DNA of 23,264 bases from UBA6821 sp044236545 (GTDB lineage: Bacteria > Verrucomicrobiota > Verrucomicrobiia > Chthoniobacterales > UBA6821), in assembly GCA_044236545.1 (NCBI GenBank), contig JBIIGI010000038.1:1-23264 (forward strand), written 5' to 3'. The notes below the pieces were generated by a model. That model saw only the letters and a list, made by a program, of their open reading frames with translations, had not been told where the DNA came from and did not search any database. Within the stretch, counting starts at the first letter, position 1; each line of letters starts with the position of its first letter. The position numbers and the translations under genes are program-made. This document shows, one piece after another, positions 7,271-14,523 of this stretch.

Positions 7271-9814
7271 ATGCCAAAATCCCCGACACCCTGCCCGAAA
7301 GTTCACCTGACGACCAACTCCCTGAGCGGTTCCGTTGCAGCAGCCATGCTTTCGCTTTTCTGTGTGGCCCCCTTCTCCCATGGACAGCAGAGCGGGGTGG
7401 TTGGTCAATCGGAGCGGGAGATCAGGATCCTGCAGGAACGGAGCACTTGGGCCCGCACCCAGACCGTCAAGGCCTCGGCCTCCCTTGCCGACAATGATTT
7501 CGAGTCAGCTTTCGCTCTCTCCAAGAGTGCCGTTGATTCCCTCCCCGCCGGAGGGGTGGCGACGGCCGGGCTTCGCTCCCAAGCCATGGAAATCTTCTCC
7601 AAGGCATCCCTTGCCCTGGCCAGACAACGGATTTCGGAAGGACGCTTCGAGGATGCAGAACTGGTCGTGAAGACCGCCACCGGTAAACCTTACGATTCAA
7701 CCTACGCACCGCTGCTCGGGCTTCAGAAGCAACTCGGGAACCCCGACCAGTTCAACCGCACGATGACACCCGGCTTCCTCACCAAGGTGGAGCAGGTGAA
7801 GCAACTGCTTAGCGAGGCCCAGGGACTTTACGAATCGGGCCGCTTTGATGCCGCCTTCAACAACTACCAGAAAGTTCTCAATCTTGACCCGGAAAACAAC
7901 TCCGCCCGGCTCGGAATGGAGCAGGTCAACAAGGAGCGCTCCACCTATGCGGAGACCGCCTATAATGAGCGTCGCGGAGAGATGATCGGGGCCGTGGCAC
8001 GCGCCTGGGAGTTGCCTGTTCCGAAATTTGATACCGGAGCCTCCACCATCGTCGAGCAGAACCCGATCGACATGAAGGGAACAAGTTCCATCAGCCGGAA
8101 GCTGCAGGAAATACGCATTCCTCAACTCTCCCTCTCGGAGGAAACCGTCCGCGAGGCCATTGAAAAGCTCCAGAAGAAATCACGCCAACTCGACACCACC
8201 GAAACCGATCCCTCCAAGAAAGGGGTCAACATCGTCCTCAAGCTTGATCCGGCCAAGGAGGCCGCCGATGGGGGAACCAAGATCACCCTCTCGCTCAACG
8301 ACCTTCCGCTGGGAGAGGCGCTCAAGTATGTGGCCTCGGCCGCAAACCTGAAGGTCAAGATCGAACCTTACGCCGTGGCGATCGTCCCTCTCTCCGAGCC
8401 GACCGAAACGCTCATCTCGAAGGAGTACAAAGTGCCTCCCGGATTCATTTCCAGCGCCGCCGGTGGCGGTTCTTCCGGAGGGGGGATCCCGACGGCAGGC
8501 AACGCGGGAACTCCAGGCACCGTGGGCAAATCGGGAGCGAAGGAGTTCCTGGAATCCCAGGGCGTCACCTTCCCGGCCGGCTCCAGCGCGACTTATTTGG
8601 CATCCAGTAGCAAGTTGCTGGTCAAGAACAGCCAGTCAAACCTCGACCTGATTGACTCACTGGTCGAGGTCTCCCTGGCCACTCCCCCCAGTCAGGTGGA
8701 GATCGAGGCCAGATTCCTTGAAGTCACTCAGAACAATCTGCAGGAACTTGGCTTTGACTGGCTCATGGGTTCCTTCAACATCGGAAGCGGAACCGGCTAC
8801 TACGGCGGTGGCGGAACCGCCGGCAACATGACGGGCAATGTTGGCCAATTCCCGTTTACCCAGGGAGGGGGTGCAACGGCACCACCCATCGGATCCATTA
8901 ACGGAAACAACACCGGCAATCTTACTGCGGGTAACCGCACCGGTTCATCCGCAATCAAGGCCAATGCCTTGGACGGACTGCTCTTCGGATCCCCGGCCGG
9001 CCCGGCGGCCGGAGTCCTGGCCCTTGCGGGGGTCTTCACCAACCCCCAGTTCCAGGTCATCCTGCGCGCGATCAACCAGCAGAAGGGGGTCGATCTGGTT
9101 TCCGCACCGAAGATCACCGTCACCAGCGGGCGCAAGGCGGTCATCAACATCAACAGGAAATTTCCCTATCCGAAGGATTATTCCCCACCAACTGTTGTTC
9201 CACCCACGGCGCCTGGACAAATACAACCCGCAAACCCGGCAACACCCACATCCTTCGAGACCCGCAATGTCGGCGTGCAGCTTGAGGTGGAGCCGACGGT
9301 CGGTCCTGACGGATACACCATTGAGCTAAGTCTCTCGCCGCAGATCACCGAGTTCCAAGGATTTGTGGACTATGGATCCCCGATTAACGCGATTGCAACG
9401 GTTTATTTGCCGGGAGGGGTAATCCCAGCAGGAACTCAAAAAGTATTGTTGACTCCAAACACCATCAATCAGCCGGTCTTCAGCGTGCGCCAGGTCGACA
9501 CGCAGGTCACGATCTATGACGGGCAGACGGTGCTCCTCGGAGGACTGATGCGCGAGGATGTCCAGAAGGTTCAGGACAAGACCCCCATTGCCGGGGATCT
9601 TCCGCTGGTCGGCTCTCTCTTCCGGAGTTCCTCGAGTCAGCGCATCAAGCGCAATCTCATGATCTTCGTCACCGCCGGACTTCTTGATCCCGCGGGTCAA
9701 CCCCTGATCAAGGCGATCGAGAACAATCAGGAAGTCCTCGTACCCGATGCCAAGGCCGTGACCTCCGAGGCCGTACCGGGCGATCCCTCCACGGCGTCCA
9801 AATCCTCCCAATAA
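7271..9814 (+). CDS. Secretin 1, outer-membrane channel (Amuc_1098/PilQ/GspD family)
   Basis: A protein of about 847 residues forming the outer-membrane gate of the pilus-like machine. Residues 1-38 are a signal peptide ending SHG-QQ. A TPR-like segment lies around 181-216 (GLYESGRFDAAFNNYQKVL), an N0/STN-like domain around 341-375 (LPLGEALKYVASAANLKVKI), and a further ring domain around 424-497. A Gly/Asn-rich stretch is followed by the secretin core from about 588 (VDLVSAPKITVTSGRKA) to the signature DGQTVLLGGLMREDVQKVQD and GDLPLVGSLFRS around 751-788. The long TPR-bearing extension before N0 is unusual for PilQ or GspD. A GTG at 7268 precedes the ATG at 7271; the ATG is preferred because the neighbouring operon genes use ATG. 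No lipobox or AMIN domain is visible. Confidence 0.93.
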   Translation: MPKSPTPCPKVHLTTNSLSGSVAAAMLSLFCVAPFSHGQQSGVVGQSEREIRILQERSTWARTQTVKASASLADNDFESAFALSKSAVDSLPAGGVATAGLRSQAMEIFSKASLALARQRISEGRFEDAELVVKTATGKPYDSTYAPLLGLQKQLGNPDQFNRTMTPGFLTKVEQVKQLLSEAQGLYESGRFDAAFNNYQKVLNLDPENNSARLGMEQVNKERSTYAETAYNERRGEMIGAVARAWELPVPKFDTGASTIVEQNPIDMKGTSSISRKLQEIRIPQLSLSEETVREAIEKLQKKSRQLDTTETDPSKKGVNIVLKLDPAKEAADGGTKITLSLNDLPLGEALKYVASAANLKVKIEPYAVAIVPLSEPTETLISKEYKVPPGFISSAAGGGSSGGGIPTAGNAGTPGTVGKSGAKEFLESQGVTFPAGSSATYLASSSKLLVKNSQSNLDLIDSLVEVSLATPPSQVEIEARFLEVTQNNLQELGFDWLMGSFNIGSGTGYYGGGGTAGNMTGNVGQFPFTQGGGATAPPIGSINGNNTGNLTAGNRTGSSAIKANALDGLLFGSPAGPAAGVLALAGVFTNPQFQVILRAINQQKGVDLVSAPKITVTSGRKAVININRKFPYPKDYSPPTVVPPTAPGQIQPANPATPTSFETRNVGVQLEVEPTVGPDGYTIELSLSPQITEFQGFVDYGSPINAIATVYLPGGVIPAGTQKVLLTPNTINQPVFSVRQVDTQVTIYDGQTVLLGGLMREDVQKVQDKTPIAGDLPLVGSLFRSSSSQRIKRNLMIFVTAGLLDPAGQPLIKAIENNQEVLVPDAKAVTSEAVPGDPSTASKSSQ

Positions 9815-9819
9815 GACCG

Positions 9820-12426
9820 ATGATGAAAAACTTCCCTCTTCCCGTCGGGATTTCCCCCGCATCCGCTTCAGCAGGAGTTGGCCTTCTCCTCGCCCTGTCA
9901 CTCGGCCTTCCCTCCGTTGCCGCGCAGAATCAGAATCCGACAACCTCCCCCCTGGCGGCGGAAAGCGAGCGCGCCATTGTACGGAGTCAGGAAAACCTGA
10001 CCCGTGCACGCTCCCTGATGCATGACGCCCTCGGGAAAAAAACGGAAAACAACCTGGAGGGTGCCTACCGCGATGCCTTGGAGGCCCTTGAACTCACTCC
10101 TTCCGGCGACGCCGTCAAATCGGCCCGTGCCGGGTTGGTTGGTGATTACACGACCATTGCCCTGGCCTACGCCCGGGAACTGATCCGCAACGGACGCTAT
10201 CAGGATGCGGAGAGCGTCGCAAAATCAGTGCTCGACCCCTCGGTGAATCCGTCAAACCGGGAGGCCGTCGGCCTCCTCTCTGATCTGGAACAGCCTGAAC
10301 GCTTCAACAAGACGGTCACACCGAAATCCGCCGCCCAGCGGGATCAGGTGGTGAAACTCCTGCGGGAGGCGGAACAGCTCGGCCAGAGCGGACGTAACGA
10401 ACTTGCCCTCAGGCGCTATGATGAGGTTCTCCAGATCGACCCCTATAACAATGCCGCCCGCAAGGGGATGCAGGAGATCAACCTGACCAAGATGAAGTAT
10501 GCCGACGAGGCCTACAACGAGACACGCAGCCGCATGCTCTGGCAGGTGGAAAAGGCTTGGGAGCGCCCACCCCGCAAGACCAAGCAAGGACGCTCGACCG
10601 AGTCGGTGGGCCGTCAGCAGGATATCCGCGGCACCGAACAGATCGTGGCCAAGATGAACTCCATCATCATCCCGAAGATCGACCTGAGCGACTCCCCGAT
10701 CAGCGAGGCGGTGGAATACCTCAAACAGAAGAGTGTCGAGCAGGATCCGGCCAAAAAAGGGGTGAATATCTTTTTAAAGATGGGCGCTCCCACTCCTGCT
10801 CCTGCCGCATCCCCCGGAACCACCGAGGGAATGGCGGCATCCTCCTCCACCCCCTCAGGTGCTGGAGAGCCCCATGTCAGCCTGATCCTCAATCAGGTTC
10901 CCCTCTATGTGGCACTCGACTACCTGTGCAAACTTTCCAACCTGAAGCTCAAGATCGATCCCTATGCCGTCTCGATCGTTCCCCTCTCGGAACCGACCGA
11001 TATCCTTGTCACCAAGGAGTATCAGGTTCCCCCCACCTTTATCCCACCGAAGCCCCTCAATGCGGGTGGGGGTATCCCCCAAGCGGGCGGCGGAGTCAGT
11101 GATCCGAATACTCCGCGTGTGGCGGGACGCTACAATGCCCAGGAATACCTTCTATCCCAGGGCGTGGATTTCCCCCCCGGAGCGAGCGCCAACTATCTAC
11201 CATCGGGAAGTAAACTGGTCGTGCGGAACACGCGTGACAATATTGACGTGATCGATGCCCTGGTCGATGCCGCAATGGGCGTGGCTCCATCCCAGGTCGA
11301 TATCCAGACCAAGTTCCTGGAGATCAACCAGAATAACCTTCAGGAACTCGGCTTCAGTTGGTTGCTCGGTCCCTTCAGCATCGGGGGTGGCGTCTATGGA
11401 AGCGGCGGCGGGAACTCAGCCGTGAACAGTGCCAACTACCCCTTTGGAAACCCGATGGCAGGTGGCTATCCCATGAGTCCGGTCGGTTCCGTCCGCTCGG
11501 GGGATCAGGCCATCACGGGGAACTCCGTCGACAGCGTCCTGGCGGGAAAAACAGGGGTCAGCGATGCAACCGCACCCGGGATCTTCTCCATCGCCGGAGT
11601 CTTCACCGATCCCCAGTTCCAACTCGTGATCAGGGCCCTGAACCAGAAGAAGGGGATCGACCTGATGTCGGCCCCCAAGGTGACCACCAAGAGCGGAGTC
11701 AAGGCGACCGTGAAGATCGTCAATGAGTTCATCTACCCGCGCCAGTATGACCCTCCTCAATTCCAGCAAGGTCAGCCAGCACAAGGCGGGACAACCACGG
11801 TCAACCCTCTGACCGTGCCACCACCGACAGTCACTCCAGCATTTCCACGAGATTTCACACACGAGGATCTGGGTGTCACACTCGAAGCCACCCCGAAGAT
11901 CGGCCCTGATGGCTACACCATTGATCTGGAACTCCATCCTAAGGTGGTTGATTTCGACGGGTTCATCAACTACGGCGCCCCAATCAATGGAGTTGGTTAT
12001 AAAGAAGGACTATTTATTACTGCAGCTGGTCTACCCATCCCCAGCGCTCTTATACCAACCTCACAAAACCTCACCACTAATAGGATCGAACAGCCTGTCT
12101 TCTCGTACCGCGAGGTGAACACCTTCGTGACCGTCTGGGATGGCCAGACCGTGGCACTGGGCGGCCTTATCCGCGAGGATGTCCAGAAGATTCAGGACAA
12201 GGTTCCTTTCCTTGGCGACATACCGCTTGCGGGGCGCCTCTTCCGTTCGGATACCGACCAAAAGCTGAAGAAAAATCTCGTGATTTTCGTGACTCCGCGG
12301 ATCCTCGATGCCGAAGGGCAACCCCGTCGTGGAGACATGGAGGAACCGGAGATCGTGACACCACTCGGCCTCCCCGAGGATCTACCCCAGCCTTCCGTCA
12401 CCACGCCGGCCGTCCGTACCAAGTAA
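9820..12426 (+). CDS. Secretin 2, tandem paralogue of the preceding gene
   Basis: An 868-residue secretin starting 5 bp after secretin 1 and sharing its whole architecture: signal peptide (about 1-35, ending VAAQ), TPR-like segment around 180-215, N0/STN-like domain around 354-390 (VPLYVALDYLCKLSNLKLKI), Gly-rich loop, and core with IDLMSAPKVTTKSGVKA. The C-terminal signature around 774-811 reads DGQTVALGGLIREDVQKIQD and GDIPLAGRLFRS. The paralogues are very similar in the core but differ in the Ala/Pro insert at about 324-345 of this copy, the Gly-rich loop and two core segments. The duplication looks old enough for the two to have separate roles, such as a mixed ring or two machines. Two ATGs (9820, 9823) are possible starts. 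Confidence 0.93.
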   Translation: MMKNFPLPVGISPASASAGVGLLLALSLGLPSVAAQNQNPTTSPLAAESERAIVRSQENLTRARSLMHDALGKKTENNLEGAYRDALEALELTPSGDAVKSARAGLVGDYTTIALAYARELIRNGRYQDAESVAKSVLDPSVNPSNREAVGLLSDLEQPERFNKTVTPKSAAQRDQVVKLLREAEQLGQSGRNELALRRYDEVLQIDPYNNAARKGMQEINLTKMKYADEAYNETRSRMLWQVEKAWERPPRKTKQGRSTESVGRQQDIRGTEQIVAKMNSIIIPKIDLSDSPISEAVEYLKQKSVEQDPAKKGVNIFLKMGAPTPAPAASPGTTEGMAASSSTPSGAGEPHVSLILNQVPLYVALDYLCKLSNLKLKIDPYAVSIVPLSEPTDILVTKEYQVPPTFIPPKPLNAGGGIPQAGGGVSDPNTPRVAGRYNAQEYLLSQGVDFPPGASANYLPSGSKLVVRNTRDNIDVIDALVDAAMGVAPSQVDIQTKFLEINQNNLQELGFSWLLGPFSIGGGVYGSGGGNSAVNSANYPFGNPMAGGYPMSPVGSVRSGDQAITGNSVDSVLAGKTGVSDATAPGIFSIAGVFTDPQFQLVIRALNQKKGIDLMSAPKVTTKSGVKATVKIVNEFIYPRQYDPPQFQQGQPAQGGTTTVNPLTVPPPTVTPAFPRDFTHEDLGVTLEATPKIGPDGYTIDLELHPKVVDFDGFINYGAPINGVGYKEGLFITAAGLPIPSALIPTSQNLTTNRIEQPVFSYREVNTFVTVWDGQTVALGGLIREDVQKIQDKVPFLGDIPLAGRLFRSDTDQKLKKNLVIFVTPRILDAEGQPRRGDMEEPEIVTPLGLPEDLPQPSVTTPAVRTK

Positions 12427-12448
12427 TCCCCGGGGATCCCCTCGGGGA
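12427..12448 (+). terminator. GC-rich hairpin after secretin 2, weak terminator candidate
   Basis: TCCCCG (12427-12432) pairs with CGGGGA (12443-12448); the internal GGGATCCC can also fold on itself. It begins right after the secretin 2 stop and has no T-run behind it. It may attenuate or stabilise the message before coaE rather than end it. Confidence 0.3.
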
Positions 12449-12470
12449 ACGGCCCCATACCACGTCCTCC

Positions 12471-13073
12471 ATGCCGGCAGTTGCCATCACAGGCGTCATA
12501 GGAAGTGGCAAAACAACGGTCCTTCGCGCCCTTGGCAGTTCCCTCCATGGCCTCACCTTTTCATCCGACGAGGAGAACAGGCGACTGCTTGAGGATCGGG
12601 AGATCCGGCATCAGATAACCTCCATTCTGGGAAATTCCTGCTACAAGGGGGATGGAACCGCCGACCGCCAACGCCTCACGGAACTCATCAGTGGGAATTC
12701 AGCCACAAGGGAAGCCCTGGAGGGAATCCTCCACCCGCGCCTCCGTGCGATCTGGAAGCCTCTGGCCGATCGCCACCGCACCACTCCGGATGCTTTCTTC
12801 ATTGCGGAAATCCCCCTTCTTTACGAAAAAGGACTGGAGTCATCCTTTGACAGGGTCATCGTCGTCGGGTGCTCCGAATCAACGCGGAGGGAAAGGCTTC
12901 TCACCAATCGCTCGATCACCGCAGACCGGGCTGGGGAGTGGCTCAAGATGCAACTGCCCCAGCAGGAGAAAATCGCCAGGGCCGATCTTCTACTCTGGAA
13001 CGACGGTTCCCTCCCGGGACTCGAAAAGCAAATTCAACTCCTGGCCTCTCTCCTTCTTACTTCACATCACTAG
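12471..13073 (+). CDS. coaE: Dephospho-CoA kinase
   Basis: Last enzyme of coenzyme A synthesis, phosphorylating dephospho-CoA at the 3'-hydroxyl with ATP in the cytosol. The 200-residue length fits the family. The P-loop GVIGSGKTT is at residues 8-16, the LHP motif at 87-89, and the EIPLLYE block at 113-119 (VPLLFE in many homologues). An arginine-rich lid region follows (ESTRRERLLTNRS), and a hydrophobic helix at the end is typical of CoaE. The usual DAD motif after the first helix is changed to SSDEEN, keeping one acidic residue pair. The gene lies 44 bp after secretin 2 and 2 bp before rho, so it is probably co-transcribed with both. Confidence 0.93.
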   Translation: MPAVAITGVIGSGKTTVLRALGSSLHGLTFSSDEENRRLLEDREIRHQITSILGNSCYKGDGTADRQRLTELISGNSATREALEGILHPRLRAIWKPLADRHRTTPDAFFIAEIPLLYEKGLESSFDRVIVVGCSESTRRERLLTNRSITADRAGEWLKMQLPQQEKIARADLLLWNDGSLPGLEKQIQLLASLLLTSHH

Positions 13074-13075
13074 TC

Positions 13076-14476
13076 ATGCGTAAAAGCTCCAAAAAGGAGT
13101 CCATCCCGGAAGAATCCCCATCAGCACCGGAGGAGGCCCTCATTGCATCCTCCGCTCCCGATTCCCCCGGTGATCAGGAGGAGACCTCCCAAAATTCCAG
13201 GGGGACGCCGGAACCACCGCCACCACCCCTTCATCTGGGCTCCCTGCAGCAGATGAGTCATGCCGCCCTGCTGGAGTCGGCTGCTTCAAGACGCCTCTCC
13301 GTGTTTCGGGATTCATCCAGGCACCATCTCGTGCTCGATCTGGCACGCGATCACCTCAAGCGTGGCGGAGTGCTTACCGCCGAGGGGATCCTCGAGTTTG
13401 CCCCGGAGGCCCCGATGATCCGATGGCCACTGTTTAACTTCCAGCCGACTCCCTGCGACCTGACCCTTCCGGTATCCCTGCTCCGCGAGCATGTACTAAG
13501 GCCCGGCCTCCGCCTGGCGGGCACCGTCAGCTTGACGGGGGAACGCCGACTCGGCATCGGGAGTCTGACCGCCATCGAGGGGATACCGGTCAATGAGTGG
13601 AAGAGCCCCCTGGATTTCGACAAACTCACCGCGATGTTCCCGAACCGCCGCATCTATCTCGAGCAACCGGGAAAGATCAATCCCACCGCACGTGCCGTCG
13701 ACCTCATAGCCCCGCTCGGCATGGGCCAGCGCGGCCTTATCGTGGCCCCCCCCCGCGTCGGGAAGACAATGATGCTGAAAAGCCTTGCCCTGGCGATCCG
13801 GGCCAATCATCCCGATGTCCATCTGATGCTTTTGCTGGTCGATGAGCGTCCCGAGGAGGTGACCGACCTGCGTCGCTCCCTCGACTGTGACATCTTCAGC
13901 TCCACCTTTGACGAACCGACCTCCCGCCACGTACAGGTCTCCGAGATGGTCGCCGAGAGGGCCAAGCGACTGGTGGAACTCGGCAGGGATGTCGTCGTCC
14001 TCATCGACAGCATCACCCGCCTCTCACGGGGCTACAACAACCAGATCAAGGGGAAGGGCCGCACCATGAGCGGCGGCGTCGATTCCGGAGCCCTTTCCCG
14101 CCCGAAACGCTTCTTCGGCTCCGCCCGCAATGTCGAGGAAGGGGGAAGCCTCACCATCCTTGCCACCGCGCTGGTCGAGACCCACAGCCGCATGGATGAG
14201 CTGATCTTTGAAGAGTACAAGGGAACGGGCAACATGGAGGTCTATCTCGACCGCTCGATCGTGGAGCAGCGAATTTTCCCGGCAATCCACATCACCAAAT
14301 CGGGAACACGCCGGGAGGAACTCCTCTACCACCCCGACGAATTCGAGCGGGTCATCAAGCTGCGAAAGCAACTCATGGAACTTCCCGCCGCCGAGGCCAT
14401 GCAGATCCTCTCCCTGAATCTGGAGACCACCAAGACCAACGCCGAGCTTTTGCTCGCGGGTCTCAAGGGTTTGTAG
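13076..14476 (+). CDS. rho: Transcription termination factor Rho, with atypical RNA-binding domain
   Basis: Hexameric RNA helicase that ends transcription. The 466-residue protein has an acidic/Pro-rich extension (about 1-60), an N-terminal helical and OB-fold region, and a well-kept RecA-type motor: Walker A APPRVGKT at 224-231 (PPKAGKT is usual), LLLVDERPEEVTDLRR, STFDEPTSRHVQVSEMV, DSITRLSRGYN, the Q-loop region GRTMSGGVDSGAL, RPKRFFGSARNVEEGGS from 342, and KGTGNME. The oddity is the OB fold. Where the RNP1 motif GFGFLR should be, residues 111-122 read EAPMIRWPLFNF, and the later Tyr of DIYVS is also lost. The ATG at 13076, 2 bp after coaE, is chosen; the frame is open further upstream but only inside coaE. 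Confidence 0.94.
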   Translation: MRKSSKKESIPEESPSAPEEALIASSAPDSPGDQEETSQNSRGTPEPPPPPLHLGSLQQMSHAALLESAASRRLSVFRDSSRHHLVLDLARDHLKRGGVLTAEGILEFAPEAPMIRWPLFNFQPTPCDLTLPVSLLREHVLRPGLRLAGTVSLTGERRLGIGSLTAIEGIPVNEWKSPLDFDKLTAMFPNRRIYLEQPGKINPTARAVDLIAPLGMGQRGLIVAPPRVGKTMMLKSLALAIRANHPDVHLMLLLVDERPEEVTDLRRSLDCDIFSSTFDEPTSRHVQVSEMVAERAKRLVELGRDVVVLIDSITRLSRGYNNQIKGKGRTMSGGVDSGALSRPKRFFGSARNVEEGGSLTILATALVETHSRMDELIFEEYKGTGNMEVYLDRSIVEQRIFPAIHITKSGTRREELLYHPDEFERVIKLRKQLMELPAAEAMQILSLNLETTKTNAELLLAGLKGL

Positions 14477-14505
14477 GGTATTTTACCCCGTTCCTCGGCC
14501 CTCCG

Positions 14506-14523
14506 CCTGATCCAACGATCAGG
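14506..14523. terminator. Hairpin between convergent rho and TPR genes
   Basis: CCTGATC (14506-14512) pairs perfectly with GATCAGG (14517-14523) around a CAAC tetraloop. It sits where rho (plus) and the TPR gene (minus) converge and covers the TPR gene's stop codon. There is no T-run on either side, so bidirectional termination is only a possibility. Confidence 0.35.

Noticed and set aside
6306..7289. A 327-codon minus-strand frame opposite the Amuc_1099-like gene
   Set aside because: The plus-strand gene fits the operon, topology and spacing; the antisense product is Gly/Arg-rich without domain features.
8780..8945. Gly/Asn-rich stretch in secretin 1 as a tandem repeat or CRISPR-like array
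   Set aside because: It is low-complexity coding sequence without a fixed repeat unit or spacers, and an equivalent loop occurs in secretin 2.
12869..13075. Upstream extension of rho
   Set aside because: It lies wholly within coaE in another frame, and its translation lacks any Rho similarity.
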